A stretch of 64,000 nt of DNA from Hellea sp. (GCA_013002305.1 JABDKG010000040.1:1-64000); one strand, 5' to 3'. Counted from the first letter of the stretch, positions 42,310 to 51,774 are shown. Made by a program: numbers and translations. Notes: generated by a model from the sequence alone, not told the origin.

Positions 42310-43914
42310 TTACTGTCCGGAAAGAGGCTCGAGAAAATCGAGCGCCGCCAGCTTGCCCGCCTGTTCGTTCAGGCCGGCATTATAAAGGCTATCAATGATT
42401 AGAAACATATCGAGATCTGAAAGCGCTCCGCTTTCCAGCATAAGCGCCGCGCGTAGTGCCGTTTCGGCTTGCGCCCGGCGCCGCGCCGCGCTTTGCAGCA
42501 AAAGCCCCTTCCCCGAAAGCCGGCCAAGATTATTTCTCTGCGAGAAAATTTTATGGGCGGCCGTGTCTGATAGATTGGCGCCAAGACCATAGGCTATGAG
42601 CGCGTCCCGCAGTGCCCGGCTGTTTTTCTCGCGAAGACGGGTCTCAATATCAGTGCCGAGCGCGCCGCCGAAAAACCCGTTGCCAATCGCATCCGCGGCG
42701 AGCGCAATCCGGTCCTGATGGGCCGTATTATCATCCATCAAACCGTGCAATTGCTGAAGTGCAATAATGTCGCCGCGCAGGGCTGCGGTTTTCGCAATCA
42801 TCGGAATTTGGCCAGCCGTCAGATCGGGATAATATATCCCTTGCAGTTGAGGCTCCACCAATTTTGCAAAACGCGCAAATTGGTTGGCTTTGTCGGCGCG
42901 GCTTAAGAGCTCGATTAGCGCCGGCAGCTGCTCTTCTTGGCTGCCCGAGCGCGATAGATGATAGAGCTGCGCAAATCCCGCACCGCCTTTATCGGACATG
43001 GCTGTTTCCAGCGTGATCGGAGCCTGGGTTTCCATGACGCCGCCAGCCAGGTCCGAGGCAAGGCCGCTTTCCGGCGCACCTAAACTGTCTAATATTTGCC
43101 GGATTTGGCCATCCGACATTGCAGGCGCCGCGACCAATAGAGCCTTAAATCGTTCGTCGTTATTTTTGACAGCATTAAAAGCCGTTTGCGCGGCGGAGGC
43201 CGGAGGCTGCTGCCCGGCGGGCCACGGAATATCAGCGCTCGCCATCATCGCAATTGAAAGCGGGCTGCCATTGACGGCCCTGACATCCGGGCGTCCCGGA
43301 ACGCCGGTCAGGGACCGCATTAACGCTGTATAGCCTTTATCATTATCTCCGCTGGAGCGGATTAGATCGAGGGTCAATTCGGCTGCGGCCGTTTCGCCGC
43401 GCTCAACATGGCAAAAGGCCCGTAGCTTCATCCAGTAAATTTCCGCTCTTTTTTCGAGAATGGAATCAGACTGGGTGCAGGCGCTGCTAATATCGCCTGA
43501 CAAGAGCGCAAGGTCGGCGCGCAGTTCTTGAGAGCTGGCAAGCCCGGGTGAGCGCTGGGCAATATCCTGCGCAGCGGAAAGTTCTGACAGTTTGATAATC
43601 GCGCCAAGCCGGTTTCCGGAAAAACTGCCATCACCATCCTGCATAGGCGGAACGCCGGGTGAGAGCAGGGCACGTCGTGTCAGTTCCCGGGCTATCGGGT
43701 TTTGGAAATTTTGCGGTAAGTCCAGGATTAATTCTTCAGCGACATCGGCAGGCGTGCTGGCCCAGAGATTATTTCCCAGCGCGCCGTCCGCCGGCGTTAA
43801 AGTGCCCGGCTCATAGGCTTCGGCGCTGCCGAGCTGCCCGACGTCAATAGATTGAGCATAAGACGGGCCTGACAGAGCAAAAAGGGCGGCCGCTGTGCAG
43901 AGTAAATCGCGCAT
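42310..43914 (-). CDS. Hypothetical exported helical protein, 534 aa
   Basis: I do not recognise this. From ATG at 43914 it starts with a signal peptide (MRDLLCTAAALFALSGPSYA); an ATG 54 bases upstream would overlap the small membrane-protein gene. The mature part is long, mostly helical, with many Ala/Leu stretches and pairs of helices (for example QLPALIELLSRADKANQFARFAKLV), suggesting an alpha-solenoid. A protein occupies the same place between xerD and aroK in other alphaproteobacteria that I recall. Starts 1 base after the stop of the 46-residue gene, so the two are co-expressed. Confidence 0.75.
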   Translation of the reverse strand: MRDLLCTAAALFALSGPSYAQSIDVGQLGSAEAYEPGTLTPADGALGNNLWASTPADVAEELILDLPQNFQNPIARELTRRALLSPGVPPMQDGDGSFSGNRLGAIIKLSELSAAQDIAQRSPGLASSQELRADLALLSGDISSACTQSDSILEKRAEIYWMKLRAFCHVERGETAAAELTLDLIRSSGDNDKGYTALMRSLTGVPGRPDVRAVNGSPLSIAMMASADIPWPAGQQPPASAAQTAFNAVKNNDERFKALLVAAPAMSDGQIRQILDSLGAPESGLASDLAGGVMETQAPITLETAMSDKGGAGFAQLYHLSRSGSQEEQLPALIELLSRADKANQFARFAKLVEPQLQGIYYPDLTAGQIPMIAKTAALRGDIIALQQLHGLMDDNTAHQDRIALAADAIGNGFFGGALGTDIETRLREKNSRALRDALIAYGLGANLSDTAAHKIFSQRNNLGRLSGKGLLLQSAARRRAQAETALRAALMLESGALSDLDMFLIIDSLYNAGLNEQAGKLAALDFLEPLSGQ

Positions 43915-43915
43915 A

Positions 43916-44056
43916 TTATTTTTCGAAATTATCTTCGATAGTGACAGTAATGGTTTCCGTATTGGCATTTTCAGGCCCGGCTTTGCTCACTAGCCAAATA
44001 AAAATGCCAGCCAATACCAATAGCAGAGATATCAGAATAATACTCAGTTTTTTCAT
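43916..44056 (-). CDS. Small single-pass membrane protein, 46 aa
   Basis: 46 residues from ATG at 44056: MKKLSIILISLLLVLAGIFIWLVSKAGPEN then a short acidic tail ending DNFEK. An ATG five codons upstream (44071) is equally possible. A single hydrophobic helix makes it a signal anchor or lipid-less secreted peptide. Translated 1 base ahead of the 534-residue gene, which suggests a functional pair. Short frames can be chance, but the hydrophobic core, charge and spacing support it. Confidence 0.6.
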   Translation of the reverse strand: MKKLSIILISLLLVLAGIFIWLVSKAGPENANTETITVTIEDNFEK

Positions 44057-44171
44057 CTTGTTATATTCCATGTTCGGATTTTTCTTGAGCATAAACTGTT
44101 TTGGCGACATAGTAAGGGAAATTTTCAGCGGGTATGCAGCTTGCGTCCCGAGAATAGGAATAAGGCACATT

Positions 44172-44759
44172 ATGCGGCCGGTAAATCGCGCCTTGCGCGC
44201 TCGCCCCATCGCCCTTGTTGGCTTGATGGGGGTTGGAAAGACAACGGTAGGGCGTCGCCTGTCCAGAAGGCTGGGCATGCCTTTTTATGATTCTGACGAA
44301 GAGATTGAGCAGGCCTCGGGCCGGACAGTTGCCGGTTATTTTCGCGACCATGGCGAAGAGGATTTTCGGGCCGGTGAGCGCCGTGTGATCGAACGTATTC
44401 TTGATGGACGCCCTCTGGTTCTCGCAACCGGCGGCGGGGCTTTCATCCCGGACGAGACCCGTGCAATACTTAATGAACGCGCCGTGACGATTTGGCTTAA
44501 AGGCGATTTTGAAACCATTATGGAACGGGTCAGCCGCAAAGATACGCGGCCGCTTTTAAAGGTCGAGGATCCGCGCGCGCGGATGCGAGAGCTGATGGAT
44601 ATGCGCTATCCGATTTACGCCAAAGCCCATATTACGGTGCCGATAGCTAAGGGGCCGCATATCCGAACGGTCAATAAGGTCGTGCGCTATCTCGACCGCC
44701 ATATCAAAGACAGCCAGCGCGGGGCAAGGCCCGGTTCATCAAACCGTGCCGCCGAATGA
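44172..44759 (+). CDS. aroK: Shikimate kinase
   Basis: 195 residues. The frame runs further upstream, but the ATG at 44172 gives MRPVNRALRARPIALVGLMGVGKTTVGRRL. P-loop GLMGVGKTT, substrate-binding DSDEEIEQASG and ATGGGAFI, and the Arg of the lid are visible. Phosphorylates shikimate in aromatic amino acid synthesis. Its stop overlaps the aroB start (ATGA). Confidence 0.93.
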   Translation: MRPVNRALRARPIALVGLMGVGKTTVGRRLSRRLGMPFYDSDEEIEQASGRTVAGYFRDHGEEDFRAGERRVIERILDGRPLVLATGGGAFIPDETRAILNERAVTIWLKGDFETIMERVSRKDTRPLLKVEDPRARMRELMDMRYPIYAKAHITVPIAKGPHIRTVNKVVRYLDRHIKDSQRGARPGSSNRAAE

Positions 44760-45850
44760 GCTCCGGTCATCGACAGCTTCGAGTCGCGCTCGGCCCCCGT
44801 AGCTATGACATAATCATCGGCCACGGATTAACCCGGCAGATCGAGGATCACCTTGCGCCGATTGTGAAAAACGGCCGGCTTCATATTGTCACCGACCAAA
44901 CGGTTCACGGATTCTATAAGGACAGGGTCGAGGCTTTGGAAAATGCTTCCGTGACGGTCCTGCCGCCGGGGGAAAGTCAAAAAAGTTTTGCAGTTCTGCA
45001 ACATGTTCTTGATGACATGTTCGCCGCCGGTCTCGGACGCGGCGACACTGTCGCGGCATTTGGCGGCGGCGTTATTGGCGATTTGACGGGGTTTGCCGCC
45101 AGCATTTACAAACGCGGCTGTCAGTTCGTTCAGATCCCGACAACCTTGCTCGCTCAGGTCGATAGTTCCGTTGGCGGTAAAACCGCGATCAATGTGGCGC
45201 AAGGCAAAAATCTGGTCGGCGCCTTTTATCAACCCGCTTTGGTTCTGGCCGATACGGAACTTCTTGTAACCCTGCCAGAGCGTCAGCTTAAGGCCGGATA
45301 TGCGGAGGTCGTGAAATATGGACTTTTGGGGAATGCCGCGTTTTTCAAATGGCTCGACAGTCACGGCGAAAAGCTTCTGGCGCTCGATGCTGAGGCGACG
45401 GCCGAAGCGATTGCAACGAGCTGCCGAATGAAGGCCGAAATTGTCGCGCAGGATGAGCGCGAACAGGGCGTCCGGGCGCTGTTAAATCTGGGCCATACAT
45501 TTGGTCACGCGCTTGAGGCCGAGGCCGGTTTCGGTGATGACCTGCTCCACGGCGAGGCGGTCAGCGCCGGCATGGAAATGGCTTTTCAATATTCAGCACA
45601 GCAAGGCCTGTGCTCCGAGTCCGATGCCAAAAAAGTCTCGGATCATTTTCAGCGTCTGGGCCTAACCGGCTTGAAAGAGGTGGCCGAATATTTAAGCCAA
45701 ACCGATGCGCTGATGGATCATATGGGTCAGGATAAGAAAAATGAATCAGGACGCTTAACCTTGATATTGGCGCGCGGCATTGGCGAGGCGTTTATTCAAA
45801 AAGATGCGCCGCAATCGCAAGTTCGCGATTATTTGCAAAATTTAGTATAG
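44756..45850 (+). CDS. aroB: 3-dehydroquinate synthase
   Basis: 364 residues. NAD-binding AFGGGVIGDLTGFAASIYKRG, catalytic QIPTTLLAQVDSSVGGKTAIN, metal ligands in LNLGHTFGHALE and the LLHGEAVSAGM histidine. Converts DAHP to 3-dehydroquinate, the second step of the shikimate pathway. Translationally coupled to aroK; 10 bases before a CorC-like gene. Confidence 0.95.
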   Translation: MSSGHRQLRVALGPRSYDIIIGHGLTRQIEDHLAPIVKNGRLHIVTDQTVHGFYKDRVEALENASVTVLPPGESQKSFAVLQHVLDDMFAAGLGRGDTVAAFGGGVIGDLTGFAASIYKRGCQFVQIPTTLLAQVDSSVGGKTAINVAQGKNLVGAFYQPALVLADTELLVTLPERQLKAGYAEVVKYGLLGNAAFFKWLDSHGEKLLALDAEATAEAIATSCRMKAEIVAQDEREQGVRALLNLGHTFGHALEAEAGFGDDLLHGEAVSAGMEMAFQYSAQQGLCSESDAKKVSDHFQRLGLTGLKEVAEYLSQTDALMDHMGQDKKNESGRLTLILARGIGEAFIQKDAPQSQVRDYLQNLV

Positions 45851-45860
45851 ATAGAACAAC

Positions 45861-47162
45861 ATGATTGAAATTTTGACAAACCCAGAAGTCTTCACAAAAT
45901 TACTGGCAGTTTTTGGACTGTTAGTTATTTCGGCGTTTTTTTCCGGGTCCGAAACCGCGCTGACAGCCGCGTCCCGGGCCCGCATTCACGCGGCTGAACG
46001 TGATGGCAGTAAAGCCGCCCGAATTGTCGCCCGCCTTCTGGAGCGCCGCGAGCGTCTGATCGGCGCGCTCCTTCTGGGCAATAATCTGGTCAATATTCTG
46101 GCTTCGTCATTAATGACAGGCCTGATGTTCAGCCTGATGGGCGGGGATGATATGGCGATCCTGATTGCGACAGTCATCATGACAGTTCTTATTCTGATAT
46201 TCGCCGAAGTGCTGCCCAAGACCTACGCCATTACGCGGCCCGATGAAGCGTCTCTGATGGTGTCCAGACCGGTCAATATAATTGTCGCTCTGTTTGCGCC
46301 GGTCGTGGCGGCCGTACAGGTTATCGTCAATGCGGTCCTGCGCCTATTTGGCGTCAATAGTGACGCGTCGCCCTGGACGGCGGCCGATGAGATTCGCGGC
46401 GCGGTCGACTTGCATCACCAGGAAGGCGGGGTGGCCAAGCGCGCCCGCGATCAGATCATCGGCGTGCTCGAGCTGGGCGATCTGACGGTCCAAGAGGTGA
46501 TGGTCCACCGCAAAAACATGATTATGATCGACGGCGCCCAGCCCTCGGAACAGATTTTAAAAGACGTGCTGGCCAGCGGGCATAGCCGGTTGCCGGTTTT
46601 TATGGATGATCAGGATAATGTGGTCGGCATATTGCACGCCAAAGACATGCTCAAAGCCCTGTCGCGAACTGACGGTGAGGTTGGCGGCCTGAACATCAGG
46701 CGCATATGCCGGGATCCTTGGTTTGTACCGGAAACGACTTCCGTGGTGAAACAGCTCAGAGCTTTTCAGCAAAAGCGAGAACATTTCGCGATCGTGGTTG
46801 ACGAATATGGCGCGCTGATGGGCGTGATTACACTCGAAGACATTCTAGAAGAAATTGTCGGCGATATTCAGGATGAATATGACGACGAGCTTCCGGGTCT
46901 GCAGCGTAATTCTGACGGGTCGATCACCATTCTTGGCGATATTCCGATCCGTGATTTAAACCGCGCCCTGGACTGGAAACTGCCGGATGAAGAGGCGGTG
47001 ACCATCGCCGGATTGGTTATCCATGAAAGCCAGACCATCCCCGAGCAAAATCAGACATTTGCCTATTACGGCTATCGGTTTGAAGTTGTTGAGCGCCAGC
47101 GCAATCAAATTAAGAAATTGAAAATCACCAAAACGCATGAACCGGACCAGCGTAGTGACTGA
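45861..47162 (+). CDS. CNNM/CBS/CorC-HlyC domain membrane protein
   Basis: 433 residues. DUF21 transmembrane domain (about 10-175, four helices, AFFSGSETALTAASRARIHA), two CBS repeats (about 205-330) ending VDEYGALMGVITLEDILEEIVGDIQDEYDDE, and a C-terminal CorC_HlyC domain. Family members are involved in magnesium or cobalt resistance or export. Follows aroB by 10 bases, so likely same transcript. Confidence 0.92.
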   Translation: MIEILTNPEVFTKLLAVFGLLVISAFFSGSETALTAASRARIHAAERDGSKAARIVARLLERRERLIGALLLGNNLVNILASSLMTGLMFSLMGGDDMAILIATVIMTVLILIFAEVLPKTYAITRPDEASLMVSRPVNIIVALFAPVVAAVQVIVNAVLRLFGVNSDASPWTAADEIRGAVDLHHQEGGVAKRARDQIIGVLELGDLTVQEVMVHRKNMIMIDGAQPSEQILKDVLASGHSRLPVFMDDQDNVVGILHAKDMLKALSRTDGEVGGLNIRRICRDPWFVPETTSVVKQLRAFQQKREHFAIVVDEYGALMGVITLEDILEEIVGDIQDEYDDELPGLQRNSDGSITILGDIPIRDLNRALDWKLPDEEAVTIAGLVIHESQTIPEQNQTFAYYGYRFEVVERQRNQIKKLKITKTHEPDQRSD

Positions 47163-47625
47163 CGAGCGTGATCGCACCAATTCTGGCGCGTCAGAGCCTT
47201 TACGGCCGATCCTATCTCGGCCGCGCAGCAAAAAAGTCCAGCCCGACGATTATTATTCCAAACTCGTCTTTATCATATCGCTTTTACTGGCAGGGCTTGC
47301 GATTATCGCTAGCGCGTTTGGGTTTGCCGGATTTGCGGAAAATGACCAAAATATCGGCCACCTAATCTCTTCATTCATTCTGTGTTTCGGCGTCGGAGCG
47401 CTGGCCTATGTTCCGCTCGGCTTTACAGCCTATTACGCCCAAAAAGCGATGAAGACGCCTTTGCCAAGGCTCCGCGCTATTATTGTGATGGCCTTTGTTG
47501 TGCCGTGGTTTCCGCTGGGTTTTTTCCTCATTATACTGGGCGGAAACATGCGAGTATTGGGGATTGTCGCCCTATTGGCCGCGGCGCTTATCGGGCTCTG
47601 GGCGCTGCGATATCTAAAGGATTGA
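47137..47625 (+). CDS. Hypothetical membrane protein, 162 aa
   Basis: Not recognised. About four hydrophobic segments (45-67, 78-95, 110-135, 137-155), with a polar N terminus of about 40 residues. The ATG at 47137 overlaps the CorC gene by 26 bases; a GTG at 47155 would give a shorter overlap and a start 6 codons in. Neither has a clear ribosome-binding site, so the start is open. Last gene of the aro-corC run. Confidence 0.7.
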   Translation: MNRTSVVTDERDRTNSGASEPLRPILSRPRSKKVQPDDYYSKLVFIISLLLAGLAIIASAFGFAGFAENDQNIGHLISSFILCFGVGALAYVPLGFTAYYAQKAMKTPLPRLRAIIVMAFVVPWFPLGFFLIILGGNMRVLGIVALLAAALIGLWALRYLKD

Positions 47626-47668
47626 TAGGTTTAAATTTGGCGCAACTGCTAAATCACAGACAGTTGAA

Positions 47669-47697
47669 TTGAAATTTTGTTACAAAACCCTTATATT
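47669..47697 (+). promoter_or_regulatory. Strong sigma-70-type promoter
   Basis: TTGAAA (47669-47674) and TATATT (47692-47697) with a 17-base spacer, pointing at the lipoprotein gene that starts at 47753. Predicted start of transcription near 47704, leaving a 49-base leader with a perfect AGGAGG. Confidence 0.7.
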
Positions 47698-47752
47698 TAC
47701 GTCATGCGTTCAGGGACGGGACGTTAAGAAAATATTTTACCAGGAGGCTTTT

Positions 47753-48361
47753 ATGAAAGCATTTCGCCATTTGGTTCTTGCCGCGTCCGCTGCTATACTC
47801 GCAGCTTGCGCATCGACCACACCTTATCAACCCGCCTCGAAGCCAGGCGGCTTTGATGGATATTCCCAAACCATGCTCGATAATGACACGGCCCGGATCA
47901 CTTTTGGCGGCAATTCGCTGACCGATCGCGAGACAGTTGAAAATTATCTGATCTACCGGGCCGCCGAAATGGCGCTCGAGCGCGGCTATCAATCTTTCGC
48001 CCTGACCAACCGCGAAACCGAGAAAAACTCCAAACTGCGCAGCACCGGTCCCGCGCTCGGCTACGGTCCGTATGATCCGTTTTTCCATTATTCCTTCTAT
48101 CGCCCGCGTTATGGGTGGAGCCGGTTTAACCGATATAGCTATTTTAGAAATCCATACCGCCGCGGTTTTGGCTTCGGGCTTAGCGCGTTCCATGATCCGT
48201 TTTACAATGACTTCCATGTGCGCGAAATTACAAAATACCGCGCCACGGCGGAAGTTGATTTCGGCTACGCCGGGTCATCTGATGCGATGAAGACATTTAA
48301 CGCCCGTGAGGTCATCGATAATCTATCACCAACCATCGTCTTCCCTGAAGAAAAAAGCTGA
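47753..48361 (+). CDS. CC0125/CC1285-family lipoprotein
   Basis: 202 residues from the ATG at 47753, which has AGGAGG 5 bases upstream; the frame runs 28 codons further upstream without support. Lipobox LAAC, Cys19. TPYQPASKPGGFDGYSQTMLDNDTARITFGGN and ENYLIYRAAEMALERGYQSFALT are the family signature of Caulobacter CC0125/CC1285-type lipoproteins. A Tyr/Arg/Phe-rich low-complexity middle (about 115-160) is typical. Function unknown. Own promoter and terminator. Confidence 0.88.
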   Translation: MKAFRHLVLAASAAILAACASTTPYQPASKPGGFDGYSQTMLDNDTARITFGGNSLTDRETVENYLIYRAAEMALERGYQSFALTNRETEKNSKLRSTGPALGYGPYDPFFHYSFYRPRYGWSRFNRYSYFRNPYRRGFGFGLSAFHDPFYNDFHVREITKYRATAEVDFGYAGSSDAMKTFNAREVIDNLSPTIVFPEEKS

Positions 48362-48383
48362 CGGCGCAAAAAATTTAAGGATT

Positions 48384-48409
48384 AACCCGGCCCGTGGCCG
48401 GGTTTTTTT
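48384..48409 (+). terminator. Rho-independent terminator after the lipoprotein gene
   Basis: Perfect stem AACCCGGCC (48384-48392) and GGCCGGGTT (48396-48404) with a three-base loop, continuing into a T tract. Confidence 0.92.
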
Positions 48410-48460
48410 ATTGGTAAAATCTCGAACCTTGATTAGGCTTTGTTTCGGGAGACACATATC

Positions 48461-49294
48461 ATGACATTTGCAAACAAAATTGTTTGGATAACCGGAGCCT
48501 CTTCCGGCATTGGCGCAGCTTTGGCGAAAACTTTCTCAAATGCCGGTGCCAATATTATTCTCTCGGGACGCCGCACAAAGGCGCTGGAAAAAACCAAAGC
48601 GGCACTCCAAACAGACGCTCTCATTCTGCCGTTTGAAGTCACGGATTTTGAGGCCCTAGCCACGCATGTCGAGACGGCATGGGAGTGGAAGGGCCGGGTC
48701 GATATCCTGATTAATAATGCCGGCATCAGCCAGCGCAGTCTGGCGCTGCAAACAGACCCGCAAGTTTACACGCGCCTGATCAATGTCGATTTGATCGCGC
48801 CGATCTGGCTGACCCAGCTTAATCTGCCAAAGATGGCGAAAGCGGGCGGGGCACATATTGTCGGGATCAGCTCGGTGGCCGGACGAATTGGCTCGCCGCT
48901 TCGGACGGCGTATAGCGCCGCCAAACATGGCTTGATCGGATATCATGATGCGCTGCGCACCGAGGTGGAGGTTATGCGCAATATAAAAGTCACCAATGTG
49001 CTTCCCGGCTCCGTCGCGACCGATGTGTCCCGCAATGCCTTGACCAAGGATGGCAGCAGGCGCGGCAAATCCGATGAAAATATTGATAAGGGGGACGATC
49101 CGATGGATTGCGCTGCCGCGATATTGCGGGCGGTGGAAAATAACTTGCCCGAGTTAATTTTCGCGCACGGGTTTGAGCTTGAACTTGCGAAGATGCGCCA
49201 TTCAGATCCTGAGAAACTCTTTCAAATGCTCGGGCCGCTGGGCGCGCAGCTCGCGGCAGAATATAATGCGGGCGAGGACGATAAAGGCTATTAA
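48461..49294 (+). CDS. Short-chain dehydrogenase/reductase
   Basis: 277 residues from ATG 48461, with GGGAG at 48448-48452. Rossmann fold with VWITGASSGIGAALAKTFSNAGA (NAD(P)-binding), NNAG (DILINNAGISQRS), Ser of the SSVAGRIG loop, and the YSAAKHG catalytic Tyr/Lys. Classical SDR; substrate not predictable. Bounded by a terminator and by a TonB-receptor regulatory region. Confidence 0.93.
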   Translation: MTFANKIVWITGASSGIGAALAKTFSNAGANIILSGRRTKALEKTKAALQTDALILPFEVTDFEALATHVETAWEWKGRVDILINNAGISQRSLALQTDPQVYTRLINVDLIAPIWLTQLNLPKMAKAGGAHIVGISSVAGRIGSPLRTAYSAAKHGLIGYHDALRTEVEVMRNIKVTNVLPGSVATDVSRNALTKDGSRRGKSDENIDKGDDPMDCAAAILRAVENNLPELIFAHGFELELAKMRHSDPEKLFQMLGPLGAQLAAEYNAGEDDKGY

Positions 49295-49354
49295 AAGACC
49301 CGAACCTTGTTGTCTCTAATCACTGCGACAATCTGCACCCGTCTTAAAAGCTAG

Positions 49355-49371
49355 TTGCGAATAATTCTTAC
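49355..49371 (+). promoter_or_regulatory. Fur-box-like dyad, distal copy
   Basis: TTGCGAAT-A-ATTCTTAC: the left half is a perfect match to the inferred consensus (TTGCGAAT), the right half keeps ATTC. Centre at 49363, 58 bases before the second copy. Found in the gap between the SDR and TonB receptor genes. Confidence 0.45.
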
Positions 49372-49412
49372 TTGCGCCCTAAAGGAGTCTTGGTTATAGG
49401 CTCTTTTCGCAA

Positions 49413-49429
49413 TTGAGAATAATTCGCAA
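49413..49429 (+). promoter_or_regulatory. Fur-box-like dyad, proximal copy
   Basis: TTGAGAAT-A-ATTCGCAA, a 17-base dyad with one mismatch between arms, 12 bases upstream of the TonB-receptor start. The arrangement and AT-rich ATTC/GAAT core resemble Fur-type operators. A repressor bound here would block the receptor promoter, matching an iron-controlled gene; I have not verified against an experimental motif. Confidence 0.55.
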
Positions 49430-49440
49430 CAAGAGTGTAA

Positions 49441-51684
49441 ATGTCTCGTAAATGGTTAAATGGTTCCGCTATTTGTTTGTATGCGGCCCTGCTGGGAACA
49501 TCTGCTGCCGCGCAGTCGGAAGATGGCGATATTCTCAACGGGCTCGACGTTATTACGGTTACGGGCACCATACAGAACACGGACACACTGACCTCCGCCA
49601 TTACCTTTATCGGCCCGGAAGAGCTGGAAAAGCAAAGCTATGGCGATATTAACCGGGTGCTGCGCGCCGCGCCGGGTATTAATATTCAGGAAGAAGAAGG
49701 TTATGGCCTTCGCCCAAACATTGGCCTGCGTGGATCCGGTTCTGACCGCTCCTCCAAAGTGTTAATTATGGAGGACGGTGTTCTAATGGCCCCGGCCCCT
49801 TATGCGTCGCCCTCAGCCTATTACTTCCCCATGACCGGCCGGATGAACGCGGTTGAAGTTACCAAAGGCGCGGCGACCGTTAAATATGGCCCCAATACGA
49901 CGGCGGGCGCGATCCATTTTTTCTCAACGCCGATCCCCAAAAATGCGAGCGCTCACGCTGAGCTGATGGCGTCAGATCTCGGGCGGATTAAAGCTCATGC
50001 CTGGGCCGGTAGCCGGTTTGATGCAGGCGATATTGATATAGGATTTTTGCTCGAGACTTATCAGGACCATGCTGACGGGTTTAAAGACATAGACCGCGGC
50101 GGCGATAGCGGGTTCGACATTGAAGACTATACGGCCAAGCTTGGATTTTACGCCAAAGACGGCGATCATTCGCTCGAGCTGAAATATCAATATAAAGACG
50201 AGATTTCCAATGAAACCTATCTGGGCCTAAGCCAGGCAGATTTCGCCGTGAATCCGAACCGCCGCTATAATGCCAGCCAACTCGATCAGATGGTCAATGA
50301 TCATACCACCTATCAGGCAACTCATAATATTGCGCTCGGCAACTGGCAGCTCACAACCATTGGCTACCGGACGGAATTTGCCCGCAATTGGCGCAAGCTT
50401 GACCGGTTCGATAATAGCGGTCTTTCCGGCAGCAGTGACTGTAACAGCCTGCCTGAAATTATCGATAATCCGGCATTGTGTAATCTCGAATATAACGTGC
50501 TGGTTGGCGCGGATGGTTTTGTCAGCCCGGACGATGTGCTCGGCCTGCGCCACAATAACCGGACCTATTACGCGCACGGCATTCAAAGCGCGCTCGGCGG
50601 CGTTATCGAGACAGGCGACATGGTCCATAATCTTGTCGTCTCGGTCCGTTATCATGAAGACGAAGTCGACCGTTTTCAGCAGCAAGACCAATATCGCATG
50701 GATAATGGCGCTATGGTCATTACAACCGATAATGCGCCGGGCACTCAAGCCAATCGTCTGTCCGGCGCAGAAGCGCTTTCAGCCTATGTCGAAGATAGAA
50801 TTGAGATGGGCGATGTCTCTGTCACGGCGGGTCTTCGGATCGAAGATGTGATGTCGATGCAAAGACGCTGGGATACGCCGGACCGGACATTGCCTGCCGA
50901 TAGCACGCGTATGAATGTTTATACAAAGTGGCTTCCAGCTCTTTCGGCCAAATTTGACCTTAATGATCAATGGTCGATTATGGGCGGGGCTCACCGCGGC
51001 TTCGCAGCGGCGCCGGTGTCGTCGCGTCAAAGCACAAGTCCGGAAGAGAGCTTCGTCTATGAAGGCGGATTTCGCTATCGCGGCGATGCTACATTCGATG
51101 TGGATACGACTTTTTTCTTCAATGATTATTCCAACCTTTTAGGTGAGTGCACCAACTCCACGGGTGGATCGGGATGTGACCTCGGCGACGCGTTTAATGC
51201 CGGAAAGGTCAATGTGATGGGCGTCGAAATTTCCGCCTCGGCGGATATAGCCGACTGGATTAAAACCGGCCTCTCAATCCCGGTCAGCCTGTCCTACACC
51301 TTTACCGATGGTGAGTTTCAGACCAGTTTTAGCAATGATTTCTGGGGCAATGTGATCGCCGGCGATGAGCTGCCTTATGTGGCACAAAACCAGTTAACCT
51401 TAAGCGCCGGAATCCAGGATGATCACTGGGGCCTAAACACGACCATCAACGCGCTTGGCGATGTCCGCGATGTTGCCGGTCAGGGCGAAATCCCGATGAG
51501 CGAACTGGTCAAAGGCCGGGCGGTGCTCGATATGGCCGCTTATTATGATTTGCGCGAGGGAATCCGGCTGAAAATCAAGGCCGAAAACTTACTCGATGCG
51601 GATTATGCCGCGGCCCGCCGGCCCTATGGCCTTCGGCCGGGCAAGCCACGTGAAATATTTGCCGGGATTAGTCTGGATTTCTAA
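49441..51684 (+). CDS. TonB-dependent outer-membrane receptor, FecA-like
   Basis: 747 residues. Signal peptide (1-23), a TonB box-like LDVITVTG, a plug domain (about 45-165: AAPGINIQEEEGYGLRPNIGLRGSGSDRSSKVLIMEDG, EVTKGAATVKYGPNTTAGAIHFF) and a 22-strand barrel ending ISLDF. The plug sequence is like FecA and related ferric-citrate or siderophore receptors. Together with two Fur-box-like sites upstream, iron uptake is the best guess. No TonB, ExbBD or sigma/anti-sigma FecIR genes are adjacent, so it is a stand-alone receptor. Confidence 0.9.
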   Translation: MSRKWLNGSAICLYAALLGTSAAAQSEDGDILNGLDVITVTGTIQNTDTLTSAITFIGPEELEKQSYGDINRVLRAAPGINIQEEEGYGLRPNIGLRGSGSDRSSKVLIMEDGVLMAPAPYASPSAYYFPMTGRMNAVEVTKGAATVKYGPNTTAGAIHFFSTPIPKNASAHAELMASDLGRIKAHAWAGSRFDAGDIDIGFLLETYQDHADGFKDIDRGGDSGFDIEDYTAKLGFYAKDGDHSLELKYQYKDEISNETYLGLSQADFAVNPNRRYNASQLDQMVNDHTTYQATHNIALGNWQLTTIGYRTEFARNWRKLDRFDNSGLSGSSDCNSLPEIIDNPALCNLEYNVLVGADGFVSPDDVLGLRHNNRTYYAHGIQSALGGVIETGDMVHNLVVSVRYHEDEVDRFQQQDQYRMDNGAMVITTDNAPGTQANRLSGAEALSAYVEDRIEMGDVSVTAGLRIEDVMSMQRRWDTPDRTLPADSTRMNVYTKWLPALSAKFDLNDQWSIMGGAHRGFAAAPVSSRQSTSPEESFVYEGGFRYRGDATFDVDTTFFFNDYSNLLGECTNSTGGSGCDLGDAFNAGKVNVMGVEISASADIADWIKTGLSIPVSLSYTFTDGEFQTSFSNDFWGNVIAGDELPYVAQNQLTLSAGIQDDHWGLNTTINALGDVRDVAGQGEIPMSELVKGRAVLDMAAYYDLREGIRLKIKAENLLDADYAAARRPYGLRPGKPREIFAGISLDF

Positions 51685-51774
51685 TTTTAGAAAAAATTCA
51701 CCCAAGCCCCTTCAAAGTTTTGCAAAACTGTGATTTAAGGCCTTCGAAATGCAATTCCAGCCAAGAGGTAATCC

